Positions 37,340 to 50,204 of a stretch of 64,000 nt of DNA are shown here, in pieces. This stretch comes from Nymphaea colorata (taxonomy: Eukaryota; Streptophyta; Magnoliopsida; Nymphaeales; Nymphaeaceae), in the NCBI RefSeq assembly GCF_008831285.2, contig NC_045147.1, forward strand, positions 20,030,581-20,094,580, written 5' to 3'. The translations under genes and the position numbers were made by a program. The notes below the pieces were generated by a model that saw only the letters and a list, made by a program, of their open reading frames with translations, ran no database searches and was not told the origin of the DNA. Numbering within the stretch: the first letter of the stretch is position 1; every line of letters begins with the position of its first letter.

Positions 37340-40300
37340 TCCCCCGCCGGCCTTTTGTTCTTTTAAATGTGACAAGAATTACGGAAAGAACCTAACGTCT
37401 GGACAAGTAATAAATCTGCCACTCATTCTTTTCGAAAGTTCAGAAATACGCTCAGTTTTCAAGGAGATTCCCAAATAGACGCCTAATAAAATATTAGATT
37501 TAAAAGTAAAATAGCATCAATATCTCTTCCAAAGACAAAATTATCTTACATCAACCGAAGACAAGTGGTTTTCTATGAGACATATTTTTGTGTATATCAA
37601 ATATAAATGTTTCGCGTCAATAGACACGCCTTTGAAAAATTCTCCCACATGTATTTATTAATTTTTTGTTAGTCGAACGGCCATTTATTATTTTCCCGCC
37701 TTCCCTAATTTTTTCTTAATGTAGCTTGTACGCAATGAGCCTGAATTAGGGCCCAGTCAGCTGTGAAGTTGGAATCTCAACTAGATATCAAATTAATAAA
37801 AAAAAATGTGAAATAAATTTGTAAAAATATTAATTAAAAATGAGTTATTGTTTCACTAGAAGAAAATGTAAATAACTAGACTAAATGTAAACTTACCCAA
37901 ATCGGTTGCATGAGTTTAGCTATGGTTTTGTCCTTGTAAACTTTGTGCTCGCTTCCATCATTGTGATACATGATCCATACAAAATGCGAAAATTAACATC
38001 TCAACATCAATTTACACATCTAATTTTATATATATATATATATAATAACAATTTTTTTAGTGACATTTTTAGTGGTTGTCTGGATGACACTCTAAGAATC
38101 AGGTTTTCGAGACAAATCTTGGTTTTGCCTCTAAAATCAAGTTTTTTGAGTGTTTGTATGCCATTGAAAATTGGTTTTCAACAAATCTTGTATTGACAAA
38201 ACTTAATGAATCTCCTTCAGGTATTCAGAAAAACCAGGCCTTAGTTGTGTCGCTTAAGCAGTTAAACAAAAAATCTGGAACTCATTAAAAAACTTGGTTT
38301 TCTATATAACCATGTTTTCACAAAACTGTGTTAAATATGATGTCATCTAAGTTTTAAAACAAAATTTTTAATTTTTAAAATAACATCTGACAGCTTTGTA
38401 TTTCTCCCTCCCTCTCTCTCTCTGTTTCTCGTCTCTTTCAGTATTTGTCAAACAGTGAGATTTGGCAGTTGTCACCATGATAAAGCAATGAACAATGTAA
38501 ATTGCCTTCCGGAAGCAACAAAGTAAAAAGACCTTGGAACAAATTTTATGTGTATGCACTAGAATTCTCACTATAATGCTACATAATGGCATAGGACGCG
38601 CAGACGGTGCATTACATCCTCCTACGCTGATTCAGAGAGAGAAATGTGTAAAAATCACATATGAACGAGTCCATGGATGAAACGATACATGTTTTGGATT
38701 GTTATTTTCCTAAATTTACCAGTCAGTTTTGACTCTTTAGTTGATTTCCAGAACTTGAATAAGCAACCTTCAAATCTTTTGATAAGCTGATGAGATTTTA
38801 GAGAAGTGAAAGGAGAAGAAATTAAAAATGCAATCACGAATGCATGGAAACCTCATAAATTTGTCAGCTTTTCTTCGTTGTTTGGAAAAAAATTGGTCAG
38901 CTTTCCACAGTATAGCAAATTTAACCTCCTGGCATTCTAATTGCAAAAAAATTTGATCAATATAAGCAACGTGTGTGAGAACCAATTGCCGACGGGGATA
39001 AAATATCAATCTTTTGCAGCGATAACAAGGAAGAAAAAGAATATCAAGTCCATGCCCAAGCAAGACCATATCTTTTCAAGTTCATCTCATTCTGATGGAA
39101 GAGGATGGAATAGGATGTTGGTTGATGGAGCAGCTAAATTCCACAGAAATAGTGCACCAAATAAGGTACACAGTTGTGGCGAGCGTCTATCAGTCAACAG
39201 GAAATTAATTAAGGACAACATGTGAACCATTCTGAAGCCATGGATTTGAGAACAAGAATCAAGATTCTATACAAAGTTTCTACCATGAAAAAAGAAAAAG
39301 AAGAACAAATTTAGACCATCCTGTGTGCCTTTTGGATTCATCAACAAATTTATAGAACAAAAAGAAGATATATATATATATCTTCTCCCATTACACTAAG
39401 GTATTGGCATAATGGGATACTACAGTCTACCGGGTGGCCTCCCTAGGCGGCGTGCGTCGAGTTGCCGCGGAGAGGCACCGTCGCCTCCCTTGTGTGGCTC
39501 CGGCGGCACCCGCCTGACCACCGGCAAGGCCCCGGTAAAAGTCGCCGGAGCCGCACAAGGAAGGCAGCGGTGCCTCCTCACTGAGAAACTTTTTTTTGCA
39601 GTGGGGAGGCACACCGCCTCTCCCTTTTTCCAAAAATATAGAGCAATTTTTTTTAAGGGAAGGCCATTGCCTCCCTCCACCTCCACAAAGTTGATGATGA
39701 CCGTCCTGCAGGCAATGTCTCGCCGGCACGGCGGAAGGGAAGCGACGGCCTCTCCTTCCTGCAAATGGCAGGGCATCAGGCTTACTTGGTGCTCGTTTTT
39801 GCTTTTTTTATTATTTTTTTAATAGGAGCGTAAAACAGGTATAACACTTACATCACGAAATTGGTATATATAGATATAGACGAAATTTTAGAAATCGTGC
39901 ATTTTTACCAGATGAAAACGCAAGTTGATGATCTCCAACTGTATGTGGCTGTGAGCAAATTTCCTTGACAGACCAAATTGGCTAAATGGTTCACTTAAAA
40001 CCTTCAATATTGCTGTTGGCTCGTTCTGTGTTCGTCGTCATCTTCTCAGTCCATGTCCATAGAAAATATTGGTCTTGGTTGGCGTAGCTAAGTAGACAAC
40101 TCGACGTTTCTCCCTTTGGCTCTTATTGGAAGAGGAAGAAGAAATGAACTTCCTGTCTTGTTCACATTTTATTTAAAAAAAAAATCGTAAACCGTGTCTG
40201 GAACCTCTGCTTTCACACGGAATCCATATTGCAGCAAAAAATGCGAATGTCACAGTATTGATGTTTCTCAGAAACATGCACGAGCTTTCTTGTCACACAT

Positions 40301-43300
40301 TTAAACATCAATAACTGTGGTGAGGACACCCCTACATGTAAGACATGAAGTAGGTGAAAATCTCACCGCCTGTTGCCGACCCAGTTATTAATCCTAACGA
40401 AGGAAGGAGAGGGAGTGGGGAGCTTCGGCTCTGGCTGGGATGCTGAGATTAATATACTTGCTTACGGGAGGGCACAGACCTACATAATTTGATGTACTTA
40501 TATATTGATCCTCCTCCAAAACTTACTACAAGTTTGGTCATTGTATATTCATGTCCCTGAGCTACAAATTTCTAGCTCCAAATGGGTTGTGGCTCCTCTT
40601 TAACTACATAGTGTTGAAAAGTGGCCGAATCTCCCCACGAAATCTAGCAACCGGTGTTCAAATCTCATACGAAAGAATAACCTTTCTTGCAAGGTTAATT
40701 GAACAAGCATAAGCCTTCTGCTTTACTGCTTTAGAGAGCAAGAACACTACCTGGTGAGCAGGGTTTTCCGCCATCTAGAAGAAGGCCGAAACCCCTGTCT
40801 AAGAATGGTAGTAAGCCTCATTTCTTTGAAAGTGCGATTTATTTGAATTAGAAATGAGGAAAGGCAAAATTTTCCATCAGCAGACGCAAAGAAAGTACAA
40901 TAATTGATCCTTCAAAAGAAAAAAGCGAAAAAAGAGCGAGTTTTCCTCAAACATTTAATGGGTCCTTGAAAATGAACTAAAAGCGCTTAATGACAACTTT
41001 GAAATAATCAAGTGTTTTCCTTGTTGGTCAAAGGATCGAGATCCACTTTCCAAATTAAAAATGTGAACAAAATCTCTTCAGCTGTCATTGAAATAATGCA
41101 TTGACTAGGGAATAAATCCAAATTAAGCTAATTCATTACTTTTTCTTACCGATTGGTCGATGTACAGATGAATGAGAAACAACCTAATTCACTTAGGACT
41201 CTAATTTCTTCTCTTCACAGCTGAATTCAAACTCGACCAGACGTCCAACTGGAACTCGATACAGATTCTACCCGATTATGTATAAATTTTCTGATCTCAG
41301 GCTAACCCAATCCAATTTTCAGCAAAACAGCATCTAATTCTGGGCCTGAATCTGACTACGTAGAATCCGATTACTAAGCCAAATTCAGTAAATTAATGCT
41401 ACCTAGATCTGACCTGAATCCCAACCATTTACACCTCTATGAGTGCAAGTCAAGCCAGATCTTCATTCTACCTAAAATTGTAAACTTAATGCCACAATAA
41501 CCACTCATTTGCAGGTCGGCATGGTATTATTATCAATACAATATATGAATAACATCATTGAGTATGGAATACCAATGAGTGACTTGATTTCAATGTATGA
41601 ACTAATCAAAATTGGGTGCATATATACTCTGCAGGCAGTGGGGGTGGGGGGGGGGACGCCGCCGAAGCTTTTCATCTTATCAGAGTCTAGGGCTGCTTCA
41701 GAGCTTGGGTGGAGAGTGCATGTACACCCATGAATTAAGTGCCATAGATTCATTGCTTGCAGTTAAGATACAAGAATCCAACTAACAACTGGACTTTCAC
41801 CTGTCTACTAATACAACCAGCTATTCTACAATCATCGAAACCGCTATAAGAGAAAATATGCAATCTCATATAGGTTTCAAGCCAATATTACAACGAACCC
41901 ACATCAGAAAATTACCCTATCTTAAGGCAACACGACTCCAAAAGAGGAACCAATTGCAGCTTTTATTCTGCAAAATAGTTTATTCTCCTTTTACAGTCGG
42001 CCAATTGGTAGGCGAACACATCGACTCCATATTCCTTCTTTGTCTCCAAGCGAGTGGGCCGGATCGTCCCACTTTTCCTGTTTTTCCGTCTCTTTTGAAT
42101 TATATATTTGTCTAAACTCTCTCCCTCTCTCCCCTTCTCCGTAATTGCATTCTTTTTTCACCTTGTCGAAATTGTTGCCTTCCCAAACTTACCGTAGGTA
42201 TATATGCATTTGACAGACCTCAGAATAGATAAGTCTTAGGGATTCAGACTCTTAAATTTTTCAGATACCAATCTGTACTATGCCAAAAAAAAACCGAATC
42301 TATATGTTTTATAGATAACCTTTATTATTTATTAATAATGGATTATTAATATATTATTAACCCCACATGCAAAAGTACTCCTAAGAGACAAAGGGCCCCA
42401 AATTATTAAAAACATGTATTTAATGAGGCAAGCGTATCTACCATCTTGCCTTTGTTGACTTGCAAATCCCCATGCATTAAGAATTAAGGTGCGGAATCCT
42501 GTCGGCAGAGCTCTCTTTCTGCGTTCTGCAATGGAAGCCACCATTTTAATTTTTTAAAGAAACAGGTGAGAGCCAAGGAGAAGGCTAATAATACTTTAGC
42601 ACGGAAAGAAATGAAGACAACAGTTCTAAATTTCTAGTGTTCCCATGCACCTGTACTGATTCCACGTGAAAAACAAACTAAACTAATATCGATTGAATTC
42701 TTATTGGAAGGTCTAAAACCCGCAGCGACGGCACGTACGCCTGCTACAATACCTACAACTGGAGCTACGCAAGCTGCAACTGGTGATCTTCAAATAAAAA
42801 TGCATTCAATTATTCGGGCAATAAATATGGGCTCTGATTCCTGCCATTCAGAATCTTCGACTCTTTTAATTTTTGTTATTATAAGGCAAGGGACAAGACA
42901 AAGTTGGGTCTCTTACAGAAACTTTCAAAGAATTAGATGAGTGTTTGTTTTTTGAAGAGCTAGCCTCGTTCACTACAGCTGATGTATTATTGATAAGGAG
43001 CAAGACCATGGAAAAGTTTTTCATGAAGGGTGTGAATTAATTAAGCAGCAACATGTGGGAGTACCCTTTATGGAATCTTGATTCGATGTTCAAGATTTGA
43101 ATGCCAATTCCCTTAAAGAGTCATGAACCGATCTCTTATGTGCTCCAAGAATCCTGATACTCAGAAGTTGCAATATCTTATGTCACTTCGAAATGATTTC
43201 ACATGCAACTTCCTAGCTAGCTTCTTGATTTTTGCTTCCCAAATCGTTTGAAAGTCTAAAGCTACTGCCCCATTTCAATTCTCCTTTTGTCAATTGCATT

Positions 43301-43710
43301 TTTCTCGTCGGTATGGGCTCTGGATTTGCAAAGTCACGTACGTGGAAATGCTTTTATTCAATGGAAAGTTATCAAAGTCGCAATAGAATCGTATTTCGTC
43401 GGCTGCTTCAACAACCAATGCATAATGTATTGAAAAAGTTCTAGGTTTTTGTGTCCTGAATTAATGCATAAGATCTTGACATAAAAACAGAGTCGGTATA
43501 TATGTTAATGTTTCATTAACGGCGAAATCATATTTATATAAATCCAAGAACCCAAACTACATGGATCAGCATTAATGGACAGCCGCCTACATGTTCTGCA
43601 CATCTAGCATGCTCATCTTTGATCATTTGGCATACGGTTGAACTTTCATACTTCATAATTCTTCATCTGCATTCCATCTAATCAAGAAACAAGGGTAGAC
43701 TCAGAGCTTT
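37340..43710. other. Intergenic region between the DFO-like and LBD genes
   Basis: I found no supportable gene. The stretch includes a possible degenerate MITE (38.05-38.35 kb, repeated AGGTTTTC/AAATCTTG words) and a GC-rich island with a 35-bp-arm hairpin at 39.42-39.78 kb. A TA repeat at 39369-39382, a G run at about 41640-41655 and a CT tract near 42120 are also present. The frame at 42704-42940 is Ala/Thr-rich and unrecognised. About 250 bp at the left edge should contain the DFO-like promoter. Confidence 0.5.
39473..39575. repeat. GC-rich inverted repeat (hairpin)
   Basis: The left arm 39473-39507 and right arm 39541-39575 are complementary at 30 of 35 positions around a 33-base spacer. 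All five mismatches are transitions, so several would still pair as G-U in RNA. The hairpin sits in an isolated GC-rich island of about 360 bp that also repeats the word GAGGCAC(A/C)CG, with AT-rich DNA on both sides. Open frames through the island exist on both strands because it is GC-rich. None is a recognisable protein. Confidence 0.8.
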
Positions 43711-45014
43711 TCATGCCCACATGGATTCCCTCTTAGGTGCTTCACCATATGCATGGCTAGTTGATCCATAGTTAGCAAAGGGGAAGAGCTCGGCGTGTAC
43801 CAAAGGCTTGCTGCCCATGTCTTCCAGAATTAATGGCAGTGAGATCGACTCCTGCTGCATCTGAATGCACAGTATCTCTGCTTGTGCAACTGCTAGTTGC
43901 ATCTGCAACTGAGCGATCTGCTGCTGGAGGAAGGAGATTGCGCCTACGCAGCCGTAAACCGGATCCCGCACTCTTGCATTAGCTTCATAGACTAGGCTAG
44001 TCACCGCATCTGCTCTCTGTTGGACAGGAAGGTCCTGAAGAAGAGCATATTGAGCATCATAATTCCTTTACTGGAATAGTTGCGATTTTGTTGTCAAAAG
44101 GGAAAAAAACAGGTGAAAAGACATGCACAGGACAGCCATATCGTGATTAATAGTCGTTGTGATTGTCATTGTCATCTCTTAGACTTTTAGGGGAGCCAAC
44201 TACCAGAGCTGGAACATTTGTTTGGGAGTAGGAAAAAGGAGTTGGGAGAATAAGAACTGCTCGCTCGAATTGCAAGATTCACTCTGTAACACTTCTAAAG
44301 TATTGTAGTTATCAATCCTACTACCTTCTAACTAGCATTAGATTCAGGTTTCAACCGTCAAGAGGTCGTCCTTCCATTTTAGCTGTTTTTTTCTTTGAAT
44401 GAAACCTACATGGAGAAACCCCGATCCCGGGTAGATGATAACACTTTTCTGAATCAAAGCTGCCACGGAATCAAGTAAAAGAGCAGACAAAATTGAAAAA
44501 CACTCCTGGACAATCTTAGCAGTTAGTGAATGTTCCTATGGTCGTTTCACTCAGATCTACAAATGCAGCTTGAGAATTCAATTCTTAAGCAGAGATTCAA
44601 CGTTATGACCACATGGGGTAAAATTTTTTACTCTGCTTCCTCCTCTCCTTCCCATCTAAAGCTAAAACCTCTGTAATCTTCCAACAGAGTAGTTCATAGC
44701 TCAAATATTTGATGTAGCAGCAGTCACATTGCTCATGAACTCGTCACATAAGAGATATAATGCTCTATGCTGGCATGTCTTTGGGTCCTCAACTTTTTTT
44801 TGTTTTTGTTCCTAACAGAAAAAAGCGTTTAGCCATTTCATGGTGTGAGGAAGTTCACCTGAAGCATCTTGCTGACATTGCTGGCACCAAACACCTTGTG
44901 AACGTTCGCGAATTTGACGGGATCGTCGGCCGGAAAAAAAGGAGCAAAAATGCAGCCTTCGGCGCATCGCCGGCGAAGAAGCTTGCATGAAGCACAAGGG
45001 GGGTTGCCACCCAT
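43711..45014 (-). CDS. LBD12: LOB-domain transcription factor, LBD12-like
   Basis: Two exons on the minus strand, 45014-44859 and 44034-43711, encode 159 residues. Exon 1 carries the class I LOB zinc-finger-like block CASCKLLRRRCAEGC (C-x2-C-x6-C-x3-C) and the GAS block FANVHKVFGASNVSKMLQ. Exon 2 opens DLPVQQRADAVTSLVYEANARVRDPVYGC. It continues with the leucine-zipper-like LQQQIAQLQMQLAVAQAEI and ends KRESMWA, close to the KQESLWT end I recall for Arabidopsis LBD12. The 824-bp intron sits where LBD genes usually carry theirs. The start at 45014 is the only ATG after an in-frame upstream stop. The product is a nuclear DNA-binding dimer expected to act in lateral-organ or meristem patterning. 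It is short because the variable C-terminal tail is brief. Exon 1 is easily missed, since an open frame covers it on the opposite strand. Confidence 0.95.
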
Positions 45015-45534
45015 TGCCTGCTTATGCTGCTGAATATGCCTCAGGACAGAATGCTGAGAGATGAATGCTTGCTGTAATGTTCAATGCTGAGAGGATGGTA
45101 GGCTTAATTCCCTTTATACTATCATTATAACTACAGATGTGCTTGATAGCTCCACTTAAACAAATTTGTCCAAGAGGAGTGTGGAAGTTTCAAAAGGAAA
45201 GTTGATGGCTCTTGACTTACTAAATTATGAGTACGGCATTAGAATATGAAGCAAAGAAGAAGACAAACTGGCGAATTAAATAAACGGACAATTAGGTTAA
45301 GTATTTATATACATTGAAATTTTTGAGTCTTTTAAAGCAACTGAGGCATATAGTTGTATACATGTGTATACAGAACCCGCCACCACACAGCCAGCCTTAT
45401 GTATGGTGGAGGATCCATCTATAATTTATTGATGAACAAAATCTAGTCCGCTTGTAGATTGTAGATTCAAACTGCTAGTTGGTGGATTGAAATTCAGCAG
45501 TAGCAATTAAGAAGAGTTCAAAACCCATGAACAC

Positions 45535-45614
45535 CACCATTTTTGCAGGTCCAAGCAGATATAGACCCTGGGGGCACCATTTTTGCAGGTCTAAGCAGAT
45601 ATAGACCCTGGGGG
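45535..45614. repeat. 40-bp tandem duplication
   Basis: Two adjacent 40-bp units, each starting CACCATTTTTGCAGGTC, differ by a single C/T change. The near identity indicates a recent duplication. Confidence 0.95.
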
Positions 45615-46434
45615 CGAAGATAATACGACACGATCATTTCATGATAGCGGCTAAGCGTATGACCAAGTTACATAATCTGGTCTCTTGGATGCGTGCCGAG
45701 GACACATGGTGGCAGGATAGGACACCATGTGGAACAATGTGAGGGATCGAGTTTCGGCGCGACTACTTGCAAATGATGAGTGGGGTGAGAAGTCAAGCTG
45801 GTTAACATGCAAATCAATGTGGAGTCAGATGTGCTGCTGAATACAACACCACCCAACCACTCTCCTACTAATCTATGCTGCAATTCCATGTCTGCTCTTT
45901 TCAAAATTCTAATAATCTATGAGCACGATTTTCATGGTTCAGAACTTATAAATTGACCTTTAATCCATCAGTTTGGACGGGTCCACAAGATTTTTCTATA
46001 GATCTATGAAAATTCAAAGAATCTCAAATGTTCTTGAAAGTTTTGCTATTTGTACAATATTCATCTACTTATGGATTTTTAGGCTTTAAGCTATGGAAAC
46101 AAGTTTAGAAAGAATTAATTTGTAAGGAATAATTTCACACCCATGACGGACGGTGGTTGGAGGAAATACCTGAGAAGTTGAAGATTCCTCCACACCCTTT
46201 GCTTTTCCAGTTCAAAATTTGTTTTGGGATTTGGATGCAGCATGACCACTGCTTGTAGTTCAGAAAAGTAACATTCATAAGAATCGCTTTGATGGCGCAC
46301 TACCAGATTGACCAGCTATGTTACGCCCCTTTGAAACAATATTTAATTTTGGTAGTAAAATGTTTGTGTTAGCGTGCTCGGGCGCTTAGAAGAAATATCA
46401 CGAAACGCGGCCATGCTGAAAAATCCTTGAAAGC

Positions 46435-46795
46435 CCGTGTTTGGTGTCGGCAAACCTGAATTTCACTTGCACTTGCACTCCAAAATTGTGGATGAAAAAT
46501 CAAGAGCACCTCCATCCACATTTTTCCTTTCAAGTTTAATTAGAACACTAGGAAAGCCACGCAACCGTTGGATAAAAACTATACCGTTCGTTTTAACATT
46601 TGTTCAGCGAGGATAACTTCTCTATGAAACGGCGGTCGAAAAAAAGCTGCCTGTAGAAGGAAATCTTCCCCTCGACATGGGGTCGCATGGACATGGCGTC
46701 ACATATTTTTAGCAATATTGAGGCTGATCAGTTGCCTGGGTAAGCCATCATAGGACAGACTGTCTTACGGGACTCTGTCCCCAAACGCGCAAATT
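46435..46795. mobile_element. Possible MITE
   Basis: The left end CGTGTTTGGTGTCGG resembles the reverse complement of the right end (CGCGTTTGGGGACAG), enclosing about 360 bp without a coding frame. No target-site duplication was confirmed. Confidence 0.25.
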
Positions 46796-47459
46796 TAAGA
46801 AGAAAGATGATGGAATGGCCCAAAATATTCTGTCTTGTCATGTGTTTGAAACAGCACCTTAATTTAGGAGATGCCTTTTCTGGATGGAAATGTCCATCGC
46901 ATTCAAACCACAGGCTTGCGAACGGGTTGGATTCCCATGTAAGTAATAATGTGAGAGTAGATATATGAAAGAGTACATATTGTTACTGTTGCTAACCGGC
47001 CAGGTAATCGTTGACCCATTCATTCCTACTTGCTTACACTTAGGTTAAAAAAATAGATTAGTTAAATAGATTCAATTAGAGCACGGGATATGTCATTATT
47101 TAACTATTTGATTGTAAACATGTTTTATGAATGCCAATCTGATTTTCTAAAAGAATGGGAGGTAAACATGTCATCTAGATAATAAAATTCATTTCATATA
47201 TTACGTAGTAGTATCAATTATGTCAATTCTTATCTGTCAAGTAAAAAGCATGTGTAATTCATATCTACAACTAAATTACAAAATCCAAGTATTTTTACTA
47301 TTTCATAAAAGTAACTGACACGTTCAACTTTTTCTTCTTTTCGTAGAAGCATCTTAGATACATATTTATTCTTATTCAGTAGTAGCTTAGGACAAAATCT
47401 ATAGCATTAAATAGTTATGTGTATATAGACAATTAGGTTTTTTTCTCCCTTCTTTAATT

Positions 47460-47863
47460 TAATAAGGTTGGGCATCAGGTCGGCCCAATAAGCAGTCGGG
47501 CTAGAGCTGGGCTGCAGCCCATAAGAGCAGTTTGGCCCTATTAATATTAAAAAATAATATTTTTAATATAAAATAATATATAAATATAATTAATTATAAT
47601 AAAACATACATAATTATATATATATATATACATATATATAAGTTGTCGGGCTAAGTTGAACCTATCCGGGCTGGCCCGATAACTTATCAGGCTAGCCCGA
47701 TAACTTATCAGGCTAGCCCGATGCCCAATTTTCAAGTCCAGGCCCGAGTCAGGCTAGGTATCCAATCTGGTGCCCCGACTTAGTTTTTAACGCTCAATAT
47801 TCAAGTCGAGGCCCGAGTCGGGCTAGATACCCAATCTGGTGTCCAGACTTAGTTTGTAATGAG
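47460..47863. repeat. GCCCGA-rich repeat cluster with 21-bp and 69-bp tandem units
   Basis: The unit GGCTAGCCCGATAACTTATCA is repeated at about 47670-47722. A 69-bp unit beginning CAAT(T/A)TTCAAGTC follows in two copies at 47726-47794 and 47795-47863. Words such as GGCCCGAGTC and CGGGCTAG recur throughout, interrupted at about 47540-47640 by AT-rich sequence. It looks like degenerate dispersed plant repeat. Confidence 0.85.
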
Positions 47864-50114
47864 TATTAAAAAAAGAGAAACAATTTTAATAGTTTAATTG
47901 TTTCATATAGTAACTTTATAGATATACATATATGTCATGTGCATGCTCATACTTGTAGTTGGTGATAGAACTTCACCCAATATTTTTTGTCATTCCTTGT
48001 CTCACAGTTCACGTGGAGTTGCATTCCCTTTAGGGCTCAAGGAAATAGTAGTGGGAAGGACACGCCCACGTTCAAGAGCAAGCGCCCAACAGTTGATGTG
48101 TCCCTCGGCCGTATGTAGGACGCCAGTTCCCTTTTGTTTCTTCAATTCAATCCATGGATCCACTGTTGGTTACATCTATAAAAAATGTGGCCGTCAATGT
48201 TTGTCTACTAAAATAGAACCGAAGCCCCTTTCCTTCCCCCAGAATCCAAAGTTGCTTTCATGTCTGTGAAATTTAAATTAAACTTGCATAGGAAAATGCT
48301 AACGAATTCATTTAAGAATAACGCGTTTCAATAAAATTTCAATCTATATAATATAGGAACCGAATGCTACGAGAGCAATTAAATTTAAGCCTATAAATCT
48401 TTAAAAAACAGTGAGAGATTCTTACACGTCTTGTGCCATCTGCCCCGGCATTTAGTGTGAACCTCTAATTTCAACCGCCATCATCTTCTTGACTCTGTAG
48501 AAAAGAAAATCATAGGCTTAGACTCTTGGCTTTTCAAAGCTTGCGTTGATTTGTTAATCTAAATAAGTCGTGTTGCAATGGAAGCTGCGCATGTTGTCGA
48601 CCGTAAAAGAGAATCCTGATTGATTAGCCATATTAACAGCTGCTGCAAGAAGAGAAGGAGAAGTCACGAAGGACATTGAAGTGTTGTGCCTAGATTTAAT
48701 TTGGATTCTACTATTTTGCACCACTGGTGGAGTTTGAAAATTTTTAGCGAAAGAGTATTGATACTTTAATTTTTACATTTTTAAAGAGCATCAATAAATA
48801 AATGAGAAAATGACTAGGAAACACCAATGTATAAATAAGCAATTTGTGTGAGTCAGTGCTCGCATCTTTGAGTTTTCTCATAGCATGCAGCGACAAAGCT
48901 TATATAGCATTACATTTAGGATAGTTTTTTAAGTTCATTCCCCTTTAGAACTTTTTTTTTCTGGGTGAGTGAGAGGTTACCTACCATTTGAAGGAGGTTT
49001 GAAGCCCCTTTCTTCAACCCTGGCCCCAAAAAAAAAAAAAAAACTAAATTCTTCCTAGCTCTGGTGGGGTTCTGGGCCATGTCGGGGCTTGGGTGGACAA
49101 AGGACTGCCTTCAACTAAATCGACCGTACCTCATCTTTAGCACCAGGGAGTAGAACCCATGAGAATTGAAGCTAGAACTTATTGTATAGGCATCTTCTGC
49201 CCCGACCATTTATGTTGTGCCCCTTAAGCGCCCTTTTAAAACTTTTTTTGTCAATATAAGTTTCTCGATTTTTTTTTCTTTACACCAAAACTGCAATTAA
49301 CATTGTTGCTCGTTTATGCTTGTAAAAGACATGCTCTGACTTATGCATAGAGTAATTAAGCACGTACTTGTAAGGTTGCAACGGTTTGATCATATCAAAC
49401 CATGGGGAACTGACATTTTTTTTTTCATTTTTTTGAATTCGTAAGTGAATGTTAGTTCAACTTCAGATAATCCCAAAGGAAAAAGTTTAAGTTTGGGAAT
49501 GATTGTAGGGTATATGACCTGTTTTCAATGTTTCAGAGTGTTGTCTCTACTGTGCTTCAACTTCTGCATGGGTAGTCTCCCCTTCACAATATAAAGAGTT
49601 GATGTGTCTCTACTACGCTTCAACTTGTACATGGATAGACTCAAAACGAAGAAATGGTGGTACATAGAACAAACCCATTTTCACAGCTTCCCAATCTATA
49701 ATGTTTATATGTACTTAAATATTAGCCTATGGTCAAGAAAGGAGAGAACACAGACATCTTTGATTTTTTTGAAAAAACTTGTAAGCGTAGTAGGAACCTT
49801 GGATGCGCCGCACTGGCTAATGTTCTAATCTGTTTCATAATTATTGAATGAACAATCAGCTGTATAAATCCAATAAAAAAATTAACTGAGTGGATATACA
49901 AGGCAGGGTAGACCTTGGTGGTTGTTGACTTGGGCGACAGAACTGGTGAATTAGTTCTTGATTAAGTTGTAGGCTTGATTGGGACATCAAGTTTTAGAGC
50001 TTCAAATTCTAGTCTTTGCAGACCCCAAGGGCCGGGAAAGCTCACTTTTCTTCGCCATGGGTCTGAGCATGGTCGACGACAAGGGCTCCACTTGTCTGAT
50101 GACTCATCAGACTA

Positions 50115-50204
50115 GTGAACATTGTCAAGTTGATGAGACGTCGCAAGTTAAACGGACAGGTGAACATTGTCCAGTCGACGAGACGTTATGAGTTTAATGT
50201 GATC
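50115..50204. repeat. 45-bp tandem duplication
   Basis: GTGAACATTGTC(A/C)AGT(T/C)GA begins at 50115 and again at 50160. The copies diverge moderately towards their 3' ends. Confidence 0.85.

Noticed and set aside
39412-39822. 136-codon plus-strand frame and two minus-strand frames over the GC island.
   Set aside because: GC-rich DNA lacks stops in several frames at once. None has a family signature and the hairpin explains the structure better.
42704-43440. Ala/Thr-rich frame followed by further open pieces.
   Set aside because: The pieces do not join with plausible splice sites and match nothing I know.
44760-44990. Plus-strand open frame with an apparent AACAG acceptor, reading like a terminal exon (KKRLAISWCEEVHLKHLADIAG...).
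   Set aside because: It is the exact antisense of LBD exon 1, whose minus-strand translation carries the LOB cysteine block and GAS block.
47937-48269. 110-codon frame in a moderately GC-rich stretch.
   Set aside because: There is no recognisable domain, no splice context and no neighbouring exon.
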